Below are positions 22,709 through 36,360 of a stretch of 64,000 nt of DNA, piece after piece (position 1 is the first letter of the stretch; every line of letters begins with the position of its first letter). The notes below the pieces were generated by a model. It saw only the letters and a program-made list of their open reading frames with translations, was not told the DNA's origin and did not search any database. Position numbers and translations under genes: made by a program. Source of the DNA: Sipunculus nudus (Eukaryota > Annelida > Sipuncula > Golfingiida > Sipunculidae); NCBI GenBank assembly GCA_026874595.1, contig CM049321.1:5137479-5201478 (forward strand), given 5' to 3'.

Positions 22709-25249
22709 ATGAGGACAATATTCCCGGGGTAAGTTAAACTATAAAAACAACACTTCTAATTAATACTAGAGCTAGGAATCGGATCCAAAATTTGTAATCG
22801 ATTAATCGGAACTTGTGGCAACCGATTATCGATTAATAATCGATTATTTTACATGCCAGTTGGACAGTATGGGGACTGCTTACAGTAACGCTGCTGCCAC
22901 CTTGGAAGTGAAGAATAAACTACAATTTATTTTTTTACCCTGTGAATTCTACAATCTGCATTCTAGATCATCTTGTAGCAGGTCTTAGACACTGAGAGAC
23001 CGACCTTGAATAATTTGGAGCAAGTATAGAATCCGGTCTACATGGACGAGGTTATGGGTGTATATCGACGGACGTTATGATGTTTAGGATTCATGTAATG
23101 GAGAAGTAAGAGGCACGTCGATGTCATATCATCAGGCATGTCATGGCTTATAAATGTTGATTACTACTAATATTAGACGCTTCAATCAGTTTAGACCAAT
23201 CTTGGAAAGGAAGACCGGATTCTATACTCGGGCCTAATTGGGAAATGGGCATATTACGGCACAAATCTATGAAATTTGGTGGACCTATTCTTGAGAATAA
23301 AAACAGATAACCGAGAATCGTAGATTTTCAAAACATCGATTCGATTGATCGATAATCGGTGATAATCACAGAGCTCTAATTAATACAGCTGCCAATCCTC
23401 TCTGGACTAATTAATAACTCGCTGATGAGTCAGATTTTTGGGGCCAAATGCAGAACGTGGACAGGCATGCTTGGTCCATACGGCACTTGGAAATTACACC
23501 TAGACTAGCGATGACCCGTACTACAGACGGTTTGGGGCGAGCAGTTCTGATGTCGCATAGTCTTTCATAGTCGAATGTTTTGGTTGAAATATGTTACCGT
23601 CATAAGATCTCTTTGAAGACGACATTTGGTGTGTTCTGTCTTTGAGTTGACCTTGTGTCTGAGTCTGGATGACTTAGACAAGTACGTTCCGGTACAAATG
23701 GTGGAATGTCATATCGATCTCGAAAATCACGGCAATCCATACTGTGTTATCTTTTTATTAACATATAGATCTATTATATGTATGAAGCCAAGAGTTTTGC
23801 CAGAGAAAAAAAATCGATTAAATTTTGATATGGAAACATTCTTGATCTAGGATTTTTTAAAAGGGAAAATGTTGCTTTTCTGACAGTTTCGTATGAGGCT
23901 AATGAGCTGACTTGGCGGAGGTCTGCGCTCGCTGAGTGCTTTTCTAGTTTTAGTATGTTATTCCCGCTGTTCAATAGTATTAATGAACGTAAGAAACATT
24001 CTGTACAAAGTAATTTTTTTTGGATTTAAACTGTAAATTGTCCGGACTAAGTTGTTCTCTGATATAATTTAACATTTATAAACACCATTTTAAGACGAAC
24101 ATGAAAGTATTTTCATTAAACGCCTTACGGCTGATATGATTTTTTTTGTTAAACTTTTCATTAAGAATATATGAATATTGTAGAGTATACACTTTTACAC
24201 TTGCTTTATCTTTTAGGTTCTCCAGGCTGACCAGAGAGAAGGGTTTGATTGTGCCCCTGTGTGTCATTCTTTGTGTAATCGGTTTGTACGTCCTAACGGC
24301 TGGCCGTACGGCTCCTCGGCAAAATGAGAGCAAGTCTGTCACTCCATGGTCGATGTTCGAGCGAAACACTGCCCCTCACAGCAGTCTCCTGACGCCAGAT
24401 GGTACAGTAAAACACTGTGTCACCCGTGCTACAATTCGCTCTACATTAAACAAGCCAACCCAGAAATATGACGTCACTCTGCAGGTGGAGAATAGAGAAA
24501 CACCAGATGAGAGGAAGAATTCCTTTGTGAAGATTTACAAGAAACATGAATGGCGAGGCATAACTCACAACGTTGACCAAAGACTGAAACGCGTGGAAGG
24601 ATCCGGTCCAAGTTCTACCCTGCATTTCACACAGGAAATGATGGGTGTTCTACATACTGTGATTAATGAATTAAAGATGGTCTTGAATAAGCCAAAAATA
24701 CGCCTGCTTGATATCCCATGCGGAGATTTCCAATGGATGTTCCGATTCTTGGTTCAAAGAAATGATATAGATTACACTGGAATGGATATTGTACCTCTGT
24801 TAATTGATAATCACAAGAAAGCCTTTAAGAACGTCCCTGATTGGACATTCATACAAGGAGACATCGCTGAAGCCCCGCCCCCTGGACAATATGATTTGGT
24901 GATGACAAGAATCATGTTAAACCACCTTCCGTATGAGGCGGTGATGAAAACGCTCACTAACCTGAACAACGCTGGGCAGTATCTCTTGTTAACAACAAAC
25001 CCAGGGGTTCAGAAAAATGTTGACTTGGAAAGCCTACGAACCTTCAGATACAGACATCTCAATTTCGAAATACCACCAATATCTTTGGAGCCACCTCTAT
25101 GTATGGCCCGTGACGGACCGCCGGGCCTTGCCAGAAATCATTCCATTGGACTTTGGAAACTTCCCCTCCACCAGGTGGCGCCATGCTCTACCCAACGGAT
25201 AAAAATCCCGCCATCAATAAGCGATCATGATTATTTTGTTTGTGGATAA
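22709..25249 (+). CDS. Membrane-anchored class I SAM-dependent methyltransferase, copy 1 (two exons)
   Basis: Exon 1 is 22709-22728 (ATG to CCGGG before GTAAGT). The intron is 22729-24216 and exon 2 is 24217-25249, ending in TAA. The joined frame gives 350 residues. A short basic cytoplasmic tail (1-16) is followed by one membrane segment (17-36) and a stem to about 115, so the topology is type II, as in Golgi enzymes. The catalytic domain has motif I LLDIPCGDF (170-178), an acidic loop GMD (195-197), GDI (221-223) and DLVMTRIMLNHL (233-244), matching class I SAM-binding folds. Substrate is unknown. The open frame extending left to 24146 is intronic. It is the partner of 30574-33066. Confidence 0.85.
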
Positions 25250-26696
25250 GCATACCACGTTCCGCACATATAGGGACACATACAGTATTCTAGAGAAATT
25301 AATTGAGCACTGAGAAGAAGTTGTTTTATCTGTGGACTTTAACTTGACCACACCAATTCCCTGGTATGTATTTTTTCGATAAAATGGACCGAACGATTCG
25401 CCATCTAAACAAAAAATTCAGAGAGAATTAAAACCAGTAAACACCCCCGGCTTAAACTCTCAATTTAGATGTAAAAACGAAACCATCAGTTATTATAACA
25501 TAGTTTACAGGCGGCAGAGGGATAAGTTTGTCTCTCCACCGATAGATGTCGGTAAGTGACTGGTTTTAAACAGTTATGCATCATGTTTTCGGCAGGTAGT
25601 GAAGGTCGCAACCTTCTCGGGTGACGTATGTAGTAATTGTTATCAAATGCTATTCATTATTTATTCTTGGTAATACGTTGTTCAAGCTGCCCATTCATCT
25701 ACCTTTTGAAAAAAAAATATGTGCTTTCTGGCTTACTATGTGTATTTATTGATGATATAAGTGTAAATTTGGTGGTGATAAGTTCTTGTAACGCCTTCGT
25801 GAAGGATGTATGAATTTGCTTATCAACAACGTGTGTGTTATGTTGACAAACAGGTAAAACATATAACCTAAGGTGGTAGATTGCATATATGCGGAGGTAG
25901 AAAGGTCACTTGTTGCAAAACGCCATGTGCAAAAAGCTCTGGCTTATCTGACTTGCCGCCGGATGCCTTCGTGAAATAAGTTTTAATTTTTCTTGGCGGC
26001 CACCACTTATTATAAAGGCGTTGATATAAAAAACAGCCTGTGTACTTTAATAACTACATTTTCTGGGCTAGTTTTGTTAAAAGTTCCGAGGGATGACCTT
26101 TAGTTTATAAAGGTCAGATAGGTGATGAGCCCCTTAAAAGGATCTTGATCATGCATGAGATTGTAACATCACGTCAGCTTTCTTAAATTGGCAAGTAATG
26201 GGCGATGATGTTAGCTTGTTTATAAACATTGAGTAGTGGCGTCGGTGTATAATGAATTTTTAACACTGACTTTCATTATCGCCGTACAGGGTTAGAGTTA
26301 CATGTTGATATTTCCTGTGTGATTATTATAATTTCTAAAAGAATATCTGCGAGATTTTCGTTTATGTGTATGTACCTGACTCGGTGCCGCATTTAATTAA
26401 CGTTGGTTAATTGATGGGCATATCATTATCAAGGTTCCATTAATATGTTGATCCTGACATACATTAACGTGAACTCATCAGATCATTTTAATCATCATTA
26501 ATCGCATTTTCCTTACAAAGGTAGCGAAGCATTTAATAGTGGTGAATTTCAGTTCCTTACTTTAATTTCCGATAAACAAAGTTAAGGGAAAAAGAGATGC
26601 TAATATTCGAGGTTCTATTGTATGTATAATTGTGAGCTATATGAAGCATCATGTTACTTTACACTACCATATATTTTTATACTGGTCATCTGGACA
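25250..26696. other. 3' flank of methyltransferase copy 1, no further gene
   Basis: The sequence matches copy 2 (33067-34496) but is more diverged than the coding exon. No AATAAA is seen close to the stop codon. The first is at about 26811 inside a SINE tail. Confidence 0.5.
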
Positions 26697-26830
26697 ATGG
26701 GGTCTGGACGATCGAGTGGTAAAACGCTCGGCGCTCTCCGCTGGCGACCCTGGTTCGATCTCCGGTGTGTCTCGTATTAGTTATTATGACTAGTTGTTCA
26801 ATCCATTTAAAATAAATAAAGTTTATATAT
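26697..26830 (+). mobile_element. tRNA-derived SINE, copy 1
   Basis: The head GAGTGGTAAAACGCTCGG resembles an A box and CTGGTTCGATCTCC is a B box. The tail ends AATAAATAAAG. Acceptor-stem pairing is not preserved, so this is not a functional tRNA. The copy at 34498 shows that insertion preceded the tandem duplication. Confidence 0.7.
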
Positions 26831-28600
26831 AATAATCATATGGTTTTTTTTTGTAATCCCATTTTGTACTACCTTTCATGCTTGTCATGTCTTTCTGTCA
26901 CTATATGTACATAGCGCTACTTGCCCGAAACTTACCGCTACCATATTATTTGCACCTTCAATAGATGCCAGACATTGTGTTTACATAGAAACAAGCAACT
27001 GTTTGTGTAACACGTCTGTTTGTCAGTGTCAATCATAATTTAAAAGTGCCATTAACAGCAGCACGAGTTGTCATGTGGATCACTGTAAAGTTGTTACTAT
27101 TATGTAAGATTCAAGCTGATACTTAATTAGTGGTTTCAGTAGGTGTCAACATGAATGACAACCCAATAGTTGAGTGTTTATTGATACCTCCTGTTACAAA
27201 TAATTCAAGTGAACTTGCCAGGTACAGAAGTTCAAGAGTACCACTGTGTCGACCTGAGAGTTTTTTGTGCAAGCACTTCCTGATCTCAGGGCGGAAAGCT
27301 CCGAAAGAAAATTCTGCACCAATAGATGGCAAATGCATGTATTAAGGTTTCCACAGGAACATTAAATTAATAAATTTCGACAGGATAGCGTTCCGTGACC
27401 TACAGGTACCGCCAAGGGTCTTCAAAAACCTACCGTTTAGAACTTATAATTACACCAGGTTTCAGAACACTAGCTCAAAGCAGAGCTGATAAACTTGCAT
27501 CATTGCAGCTAATTGCCAGAAAAAAAACTGGCACTGTGCATAAAAAGGGGGAAGATAACAGACGTGAAACCAGTTTTTTAATAGCTGAAAAAAACAGGTT
27601 ATTAGTAAACAAACCAGGTTAAAGGGCTTTTAATTTAACCACGGCTGAAATATTGACACGACTGTTGTCAATAGACGGTCCCAAAATATAGTAAAAAGCG
27701 TAAAATAAAAATTTCATTCGGGATCTTATATCATCTTATGAAAATGTCCAGAATCAATAAGACCGAAATCATGTTTATATTGTGAGAATGCAATATGTGT
27801 AGATGATGCACCATGCTTGATTTTTTGTTGTTGTACCTACCCGGTTCCAGAGGGCGAGCCCCCCCCCCCCCCCCCAACCACCTGATCTCAACCAACAACC
27901 TTTTTAGACAACTTTTATTCATGACAACTGTTGACCCCTCCCCCCAAAAATCCTTGATCATCGCTGCCCACCCAAGTGCAGACCCATCGGTTTCAATTTT
28001 TTTTTATTTCTGCCACTTTAATGTTTCCGCCATTTTCTTTTATTGATTATTCTCCTCTCGTATCTAGGTGAGGCTTATAGGGGTGGACGAGTTCATTGTT
28101 ATATCTATAACTGCGTTAAATTGTTTCATGGATGGATTTTGTAGCCCCCCCCCCCCAACAAAAATAAAACCAAGGGTGCAAAACCATTTATTCTTTATTA
28201 ATTTTTTGCTTGCTTCTTTTTGCGCTAGATCACCAATGTTTTTCATTTTAAAAGCTGACCCTTGGCCCAAATATTATTTCTCGATTACAGCTTCGCACCT
28301 AATATAGTACGATTGGCCTTGACCTTCTTTATAGTACCGTACTTCCCATGACAGGTTCTGCATTATCGCCCACTTGTGTCCTACGTTTTCTTATGGCTGG
28401 TTTTCATAATCGACAAAATACTAATTATCCCTCAATTGCATACATTTAATCTCAATATGCATACAATGACTGTTTAGTCCAACGTAACGCCTCAGCAGAG
28501 AAGAAATCTTTAAAATCTGGCCTGGTAATGAGAGTTGGTTGAAGTGGCCCGTCCGATGCCGTGGTTCTCTTTGGATTCTCCCGTTTCGTCCAACTCGGTC
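26831..28600. other. Non-coding duplicated sequence with a poly-C tract
   Basis: Frames of 60-80 codons occur on both strands (27123-27345) but have no domain or splice context. C-runs at about 27860 and 28145 are probably degenerate poly-C MITEs. Equivalent sequence is at 34626-36360. Confidence 0.5.
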
Positions 28601-29650
28601 TAGAGACTACCTAGCGCGACCAAGTTGTTTTTTTTTTGTTTCTTATAAATAACTTAGACAAAGAATCCGGATTAAGCCCCCGGCTACAATTGAAAACCTC
28701 AATGGCAATCCTATGCAGCCTGTCCAGATATAAGTTTACCATATTTGACTTCTTTAACATGTGATCATATTTTTTTTTTTTTGTAAACAAGTCTCAACGC
28801 CCTACGCTGAATACTCTCGAGCAATGTTGATCCCTTTTATTATAAAAGTGCCACACAATGGGGAAGTAATTCAAAATAGAGGCTACAAAAGTTTTCACTG
28901 GAATAAATTTTGAAAACTAATCCAAACAACATGAACTTTTAGCAAAAGCAATGAGCTCGGATCCAGCTTTCTGGCACAATAGTTTTATGTGTTCATGAAA
29001 TTTTAATTTATAATTTATAGCAACACGTAAAAGTGTAACGCAAGGTTCTCCAGTAACAGCTATGTCATTAAATTTAAGAATTAACTCTTCAAGAAGGGAT
29101 TTATTATTGCTTATAAGCATGGTGTGAAATTTACTGGGGTTTGCTTCCATACAATTATTATCTAAAATCCATTTTATTGCAACTTTTGATTGATGTATAT
29201 GAGGTATCTATAATTTGTTTGGATATTTATGAGCAAACTTAATGGTATTATTGTCAGCATAGTTGAAAAGAGAAGCTACTTTAATAAATCCATACAAGTC
29301 ATTAATGGATATATTAAAAAGGACCGGCCCAAGGACGCTGATTTGTGGTTCACCTTCATAAATAGGTAGGCAGTTACTTATATTTGAACCAATTTTGACA
29401 CACTGTTTAAGGTTGGCAGAATAACTGGCTATCAGTTTTAATGTTTTTGATGTCATACCATACTCATGAAGTGTTGCTATCAGAAGGGCGTTTGTCATAC
29501 AATTGAATGCCTGGATAAGTCCATAAGGACAACGCCGACTGCCTTACCAGTGTCCAGTTCCCCCCGCCACTGTTCAAGGGCCTCCAAAAGTACCGATTGA
29601 CAACTATAATTTTGTCTAAACCACGAGAAGTCCTTTAAGTACGAAAAATA
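28600..29650 (-). mobile_element. Non-LTR retrotransposon (LINE) reverse transcriptase fragment, copy 1, dead
   Basis: On the minus strand, broken frames read in order: a FRQNYSCQSVLLEALEQW segment, GVVLMDLS, then LLIATLHEYGM, PQISVLGPVLFNISINDL and NYADNNT, followed by a C-terminal part. This order is that of jockey/CR1-type reverse transcriptases. The catalytic YADD is YADN, and several frameshifts and stops break it. It lacks the N-terminal domain. Its presence in both duplication units dates it before the duplication. Confidence 0.8.
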
Positions 29651-29750
29651 TGAGAAATGAACAGAACTATACAAATATATTTGGAAACTCAAACGACAAG
29701 GCACCTCACACCGGATTACATGGTCCATTATCCCTAATCCAGGTATGACG

Positions 29751-30249
29751 ATTACGGTCGTAATGAGCGCGGTCGGGATGGGCGCGCGGTTCCTGGGCGT
29801 GGTCGGGCTGGGCGTGCCGGTTTATAAAAAGCGAGATTGGTGCTGCTGGGCATGGACGAGACGGCTCGAATGAAATTTGAATATTACTTATTCCCTCAGT
29901 ATTTTTATATTTTAACAGTTGGTTGACGATAAGTGGGTTTTTCATGAGCCGCACGTGAATGCATTTCAATGAACGGTATATATACTAAATAACAAAATTC
30001 CCAGGTTAGGAAGACACAAAATCGACCTAGAACGCTATTGTTACACATCTAATTCTTGTTGCTTGACATTTATAAAATAATAATATATATAACAAAATTT
30101 TTGTTTCATAATAAACGATATCAATACCAAACAACATTTGTTGATGTAAGCCACCTTGTTACCTGTAGAAGTACGTCGAAGGAAGGGAACCTGCTCACTC
30201 GGAAGCCGACACCGATCAGTTAGCTAATTAATTAATGAGCGGCATTACA
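29751..30249. other. Spacer between the duplication units
   Basis: At 29755-29820 a GC-rich patch repeats GGGCGYG/GGTCGGG-type motifs. The remainder is AT-rich and no gene is seen. Confidence 0.5.
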
Positions 30250-30471
30250 CTGTTGACACTGATTACAAGGGCATTGATTGGGTGGTGTGTAGTCTGAGGC
30301 TTATATTGTAGAAACTCTCACTGTATGGCTATCAGACTCAATTAACGGCAGGGCCAGATAATACGATTAAAGCGGGCTATCGTCAACTGAGAACGTGCGC
30401 CCACTTGCACCCAAATGTGGGGCTTAGCAACCGTCGTTAAGTGAACGGGGCTTAAGGCCCCCATATATTAG

Positions 30472-30515
30472 TTTGCAGCCCCCTCTCTCACACCGACGTC
30501 ACCGTTTCACACGTG
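30472..30515 (+). promoter_or_regulatory. Candidate core promoter of methyltransferase copy 2
   Basis: CATATATTA at 30472-30480 and the CGACGTCACC element are conserved from copy 1. The ATG is about 102 bp downstream. Confidence 0.4.
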
Positions 30516-30573
30516 TAAAAGCTAACATTAGTGTTGGATTATTGTTTTTTTTACTGGAAAGGCAAAGTCAAGG

Positions 30574-33066
30574 ATGAGGACAATATTCCCGGGGTAAGTT
30601 AAGCTATCAAAACAACACTTCTAATAAATACTTGAGCTAAGAATCGGATCCAAAATTTGTAATCGATTAATCGAAACTTGTGGCAACCGATTATCGATTA
30701 ATAATCGATCATATTACATGACAGTTGGACAGTATGGGGACTGCTTACAGTAACGCTGCTGCCACCTTGGAAGTGAAGAATAAACTACAATTTATTTTTT
30801 TACCCTGTGAATTCTAGAATCAGCATTCTAGATCATATTGTAGCAGAGCTTAGATACTGAGAGACTGACCTTGAATATAATTTTCGGAGCAAGTATAGAA
30901 TCCGGTCTACATGGACGAGGTTATGGGTGTATATGGACGGACGTTATGATGTTTAGGATTCGTGTAATGGAGAAGTAGGAGGCACGTCGATGTCATAACA
31001 TCAGTCATGTCATGGCTTATAAATGTTGATTACTACTAATATGAGACGGTTCAGTCAGTTTAGACCAATCTTGGAAAGGAAGACCGGATTCTATACACGG
31101 GCCTAATTGGGAAATGGGCAATATTACGGCACAAATCTATGAAATTTGGTGGACCTATTCATGAGGATAAAAACAGATAACCGAGAATCGAAGATTTTCA
31201 AAACATCAATTCCATTGATCGATAATTGGTGATAATCACAGAGCTCTAATTAATACAGCTGTCAATCCTCTCTGGACTGATTAATAACTCGCTGATGAGT
31301 CAGATTTTTGGGGCCAATTGCAGAACGTGGACAGGCATGCTTGGTCCATACGGCACTTGGAAATTACACCTAGATTAGCGATGACCCGTACTACGGACGG
31401 TTTGGGGCGAGCAGTTCTGATGCCAAATAGTCTTTCATAGTCGAATGTTTTGGTTGAAAAATGTTACCGCCATAAGAACATTTGGTGTGTTCTGTCTTTG
31501 AGTTGACCTTCTATCTGAGTCTGGATGACTTAGACGAATACGTTCCGGTACAAATGGTGGAATGTCACATCGATCATGAAAATCACGGCAATCCATACTG
31601 TGTTATCTATTTATTAACATATACATCCATTATATGTATGAAGCCAAGAGATTTGCCGGAGAAAAAAATCGATTAAATTTTGATATGGAAACATTCTTGA
31701 TCCAGGATTTTTTAAAAAGGGAAAATGTTGCATTTCTGACAGTTCCATATGAGGCTGCTGAGCTGACTTGGCGGAGGTCTGCGCTCTCTGAGTGCTTTCC
31801 TAGTTTTAGTATGTTATTCCTGCTGTTCAATAATATTAATAAACGTAAGAAACATTCTGTACATAGCAGTTGTTTGATATAGTTTAACCTTTATAAACAC
31901 CATTTTAAGACGATTATGAAAGTATTTTCATTAAACGCCTCACGGCAGATATGATTTTTTTTCGATAAACTTTTCATTAAGAATATATGAATATTTTAGA
32001 GTGTACACTTTGACACTTGATTTATATTTTTAGGTTCTCCAGGCTGACCAGAGAGAAGGGTTTGATTGTGCCCCTGTGTTTCATCCTTTGTGTAATCGGT
32101 TTGTACGTCCTTACGGCTGGCCGTACGGCTCATCGGCAAAATGAGAGCAAGTCTGTCACTCCATGGTCGATGTTCGAGCGAAACACTGCCCTTCAGAGCA
32201 GTCTCCTGACGCCAGGTGGTACAGTTAAACACTGTGTCACCCGTGCTACAATTCGCTCTACATTAAACAAGCCAACCCAGAAATATGACGTCACTCTGCA
32301 GGTGGAGAATAGAGAAACACCAGATGAGAGGAAGAATTCCTTTGTGGAGATTTACAAGAAACATGAATGGCGAGGCATAACTCACAACGTTGACCAGAGA
32401 CTGAAACGCGTGGAAGGATCCGGTCCAAGTTCTACCCTGCATTTCACACAGGAAATGATGGGTGTTCTACATACTGTGATTAATGAATTAAAGATGGTCT
32501 TGAATAAGCCAAAAATACGCCTGCTTGATATCCCATGCGGAGATTTCCAATGGATGTTCCGATTCTTGGTTCAAAGAAATGATATAGATTACACTGGAAT
32601 GGATATTGTACCTCTGTTAATTGATAATCACAAGAAAGCCTTTAAGAACGTCCCTGATTGGACATTCATACAAGGAGACATCGCTGAAGCCCCGCCCCCT
32701 GGACAATATGATTTGGTGATGACAAGAATCATGTTAAACCACCTTCCGTATGAGGCGGTGATGAAAACGCTCACTAACCTGAACAAAGCTGGGCAGTATC
32801 TCTTGTTAACAACAAACCCAGGGGTTCAGAAAAATGTTGACTTGGAAAGCCTACGAACCTTCAGATACAGACATCTCAATTTCGAAATACCACCAATATC
32901 TTTGGAGCCACCTCTATGTATGGCCCGTGACGGACCGCCGGGCCTCGCCAGAAATCATTCCATTGGACTTTGGAAACTTCCCCTCCACCAGGTGGCGCCA
33001 TGCTCTACTCAACGGATAAAAATCCCGCCATCAATAAGCGATCATGATTATTTTGTTTGTGGATAA
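30574..33066 (+). CDS. Membrane-anchored class I SAM-dependent methyltransferase, copy 2 (two exons)
   Basis: Exon 1 is 30574-30593, the intron 30594-32033, and exon 2 is 32034-33066. Splice sites and frame are as in copy 1 and the product is again 350 residues. It differs from copy 1 at seven sites: V23F, P40H, P60L, H61Q, D68G, K112E and N258K. Six lie in the membrane or stem part and one in the catalytic domain. All SAM-fold motifs are intact, so both copies look functional. The substrate is unknown. Confidence 0.85.
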
Positions 33067-34497
33067 GCATACCACGTTCCGCACATACAGGGACACATAT
33101 AGTATTCTAGAGAATTTAATTGAGCGCTGAGAAGAAGTTGTTTTATCTGTAGACTCTAACTTGACCACACCAATTCCCTGGTATGTATTTTTTCGATAAA
33201 ATGAACCGAAAGATTCGCCATCTAAACGAAACATTCAGAGAGAATTAAAACTAGCAAATACCCCTGGCTTAAACTCTCAATTTAGATGTAAAAACGAAAC
33301 CATCAGTTATTATAACATAGTTTACAGGCGGCAAAGATGGCGATCTCGGTCGGTAGGTGACTGGTTTGAAACAATGTGCATAATGTTTTCGGCAGGAAGT
33401 GAAGGTCGCAACCTTCTCAGGTGACGTATGTAGTAATTGTTATCAAATGTTATTCATTATTTATTCTTGGTAAAACGTTGTTCAAGCTGCCCATTCATCT
33501 ACCTTTTTGAAAAAAAATTATGTGCTTTCTGGCTTACTATGTGTATATATTGATGATATAAGTGTAATTTTTGTGGTGACAAGTTCTATAACGCCTTCGT
33601 GAAGGATGTATGAATTTGCTTATCAACAACGTGTGTGTTATGTTGACAAACAGGTAAAACATATAACCTAAGGTGGTAGATTGCATATATGCGGAGGTAG
33701 AAAGGTCACTTGTTGCAAAACGCCATGTGCAAAGCTCTGGCTTATCTGACTTGCCGCCGGATGCCTTCGTGAAATTTGTTTTAATTTTTCTTGGCGGCCA
33801 CCACTTATTATAAAGGCGTTGATATAAAAAAAAACAGCCTGTGTACTTTAATAACTACATTTTCTGGGCTATTTTTATTAAAAGTTCCGAGGGATGACCT
33901 TTAGTTTATAAAGGTCAGATAGGTGATGAGCCCCTTTAAAGGATCTTGATCATGCATGAGATTGTAACATCACGTCAGCTTTCTTAAATTGGCAAGTAAT
34001 GGCCGATGATGTTAGCTTGTTCATAAACATTGAGTAGTGGCGTCGGTGTATAATGAATTTTTAACACTGACTTTCATTATCGCCGTACAGGGTTAGAGTT
34101 ACATGTTGATATTTCCTGTGTGGTTATTATAATTTCTAAAAGATTATCGGCGAGATATTCGTTTATGTGTATGTACCTGACTCGGTGCCGCATTTAATTA
34201 ACGTTGGTTAATTGATGGGCATATCATTATTAAGGTTCCATTAATATGCTGATCCTGACATACAGTAACGTGAACTCATCAGATCATTTTAATCATCATT
34301 AATCCTATTTTCCTTACAAAGGTACGAAGCATTTAATAATGGTGAATTTCAGTTCCTTATTTAATTTCCGATAAACAAAGTTAAGGAAAAAAGAGATGCT
34401 AAAATTCGAGGCTCTATTGTATGTATAATTGTGAGCTATATGAAGCATCATGTTACTTTACACTACCATATATTTTATACTGGTTATCTGGAGAATG
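33067..34497. other. 3' flank of methyltransferase copy 2, no further gene
   Basis: Collinear with 25250-26696 and non-coding by eye. Confidence 0.5.
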
Positions 34498-34628
34498 GGG
34501 CCTGGACGGTCGAGGGGTAAAACGCTCGGCGCTCTCCGCTGGCGACCATGGTTCGATCTCCGGTGTGTCTCGTATTAGTTATTATGACTAGTTGTACAAT
34601 CCATGTAAAATAAATAAAGTTTATATAT
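34498..34628 (+). mobile_element. tRNA-derived SINE, copy 2
   Basis: Counterpart of 26697-26830. Its B box reads ATGGTTCGATCTCC and the tail is AATAAATAAAG. Confidence 0.7.
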
Positions 34629-36360
34629 AATAATCATATGGTTTTTTTAATCCCTTTTTGTACTACCTTTCATGGCTGTTATGTCTTTCTGTCACTATAT
34701 GTACATAGCGCTGCTTGCCCGAAACTTACCACTACCATATTATTTGTACTTTCAATAGATGCCAGACATTGTGTTTACATAGAAACAAGCAACTGTTTGT
34801 GTAACACGTCTGTTTGTCAGTGTCAATCATCTTTTAAAAGTGCAATTAACAGCAGCACGAGTGGTCATGTGGATCACTGTAAAGTTGTTACAATTATGTA
34901 AGATTCAAGCTGATACTTAATTAGTGGTTTCAGTAGGTTTCAACATGCATGACGACCCAATAGTTGAGTGTTTATTGATACCTCCTGTTACAAATAATTC
35001 AAGTGAACTTGCCAGGTACAGAAGTTCAAGAGTACCACTGTGTCGACCTGAGAGTTTTTTGTGCAAGCACTTCCTGATCTCAGGGCGGAAAGCTACGAAA
35101 GAAAAATACTGCACCAACAGATGGCATATATATGTATTAAGGTTTCCTCAGGAACATTAACATAATAAATTTCGACAGGATAGCGCTCCGTGACCTACAG
35201 CGAAGGCCTCAAAAAACTACCGTTTAGAACTTATAATTACAGAATTCTAGCTCAAAGCACAGCTGATAAACTTGCATCATTTCAGCTATTTGATCGCCCT
35301 AGAAAAAAAATAACTGGCACTGTGCATAAAAAGGGGGAAGATAACAGACGTGAAACCATTTTTTTTCAGCTATTAAATTATTAGTAAACAAACAAGGTTT
35401 AAGGGCTTTTAATTTAACCACGGCTGAGATATCGACACGACTGTTGTCATTAGACGTTCCCCAAATAGAGTTAAAAGCGTAAAATAGAAATTTCATACGG
35501 GATGTTATATCATTTTATGAAAATTTCCAGAATCAATAAGACCGAAATCATGTTTATATTTTGAGAATGCAATCTGTGTAGATGATGCACCATGCTTTAT
35601 TTTTTGTTGTTGTACCTACCCGGTTCCAGAGGGCGAGACCTCTCAACCAAAAACCTTTATAGACAACTTTTATTCATGACAACTGTTGACCCCTCCCCCC
35701 CCCCGAAAAAAAATCCTGGATCCGCGCCTGCCCACCCAAGTGCAAACCCGTTTCAATTTTTTTTTATTTCTGCCACTTTCTGTTTCCGCCATTTTCTTTT
35801 ATTGATTATTCTCCTTTCGTATCTAGGTGAGGCCTGTACGGGTGGACGAGTTCATTGTTATATCTATAACTGCGTTAAATTGTTTCATGGATGGATTTCG
35901 TACCCCCCCCCCCCACCCACATAAAATAAAACCAAGAGTGCAAAACCATTTATTCTTTATTAATTTTTTGTTTGCTTCTTTTTTGCACTAGATCCCCAAT
36001 GTTTTTCATTTTTAAAGCTGACCCTTGGCCCAAATAATTTTTTCTGGATTACAGCTTCGCACCTAATAAGTACGATTTGCCTTGTCCTTATTTATAGTAC
36101 CGTACTTCCCATGACAGGTTCTGCATTATCGCCCACTTGTGTCCCACGTTTTCTTATGGCTGGTTTTCATGATCGGCAAAATATTAATTATCCCTCAATT
36201 GCATACATTTTATCTCAATATGCATACAATGACTGTTTAGTCCAACGTAACGCCTCAGCAGAGAAGAAACCTTTAAAATCTGGCCTGGCAATGAGAGTTG
36301 GTTGTAGTGGCCCGTCCGATGCCGTGGTTCTCCTTGGATGCTCCCGTTTCGTCCACCTCG
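34629..36360. other. Non-coding duplicated sequence with a poly-C element
   Basis: Collinear with 26831-28600. Near 35690-35735 a C-run followed by TCCTGGATCCGCGCCTG resembles the end of the poly-C/poly-G MITE at 39731-39922. Confidence 0.5.

Larger units (their letters stand above)
22390..29750. repeat. Tandem segmental duplication, copy 1
   Basis: Collinear with 30250-37360 over the whole methyltransferase gene, its upstream region, intron, 3' flank, a SINE and a reverse-strand LINE fragment. The left edge is in TGTTGACACTGATTACAA and the right edge near TAATCCAGGTATGAC. Differences are scattered substitutions and small indels. Copy 2 lacks about 85 bp corresponding to 28920-29005 and about 60 bp near 29640-29705. 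Confidence 0.95.

Noticed and set aside
23626-23850. Intronic frame conserved in both duplication copies (also 31482-31676)
   Set aside because: Conservation is explained by the recent duplication. The copies differ by indels that alter the frame end, and the start is not ATG.
26697-26790. tRNA gene at the B-box-containing segment
   Set aside because: The acceptor stem does not pair and the AT-rich tail and second copy fit a SINE.
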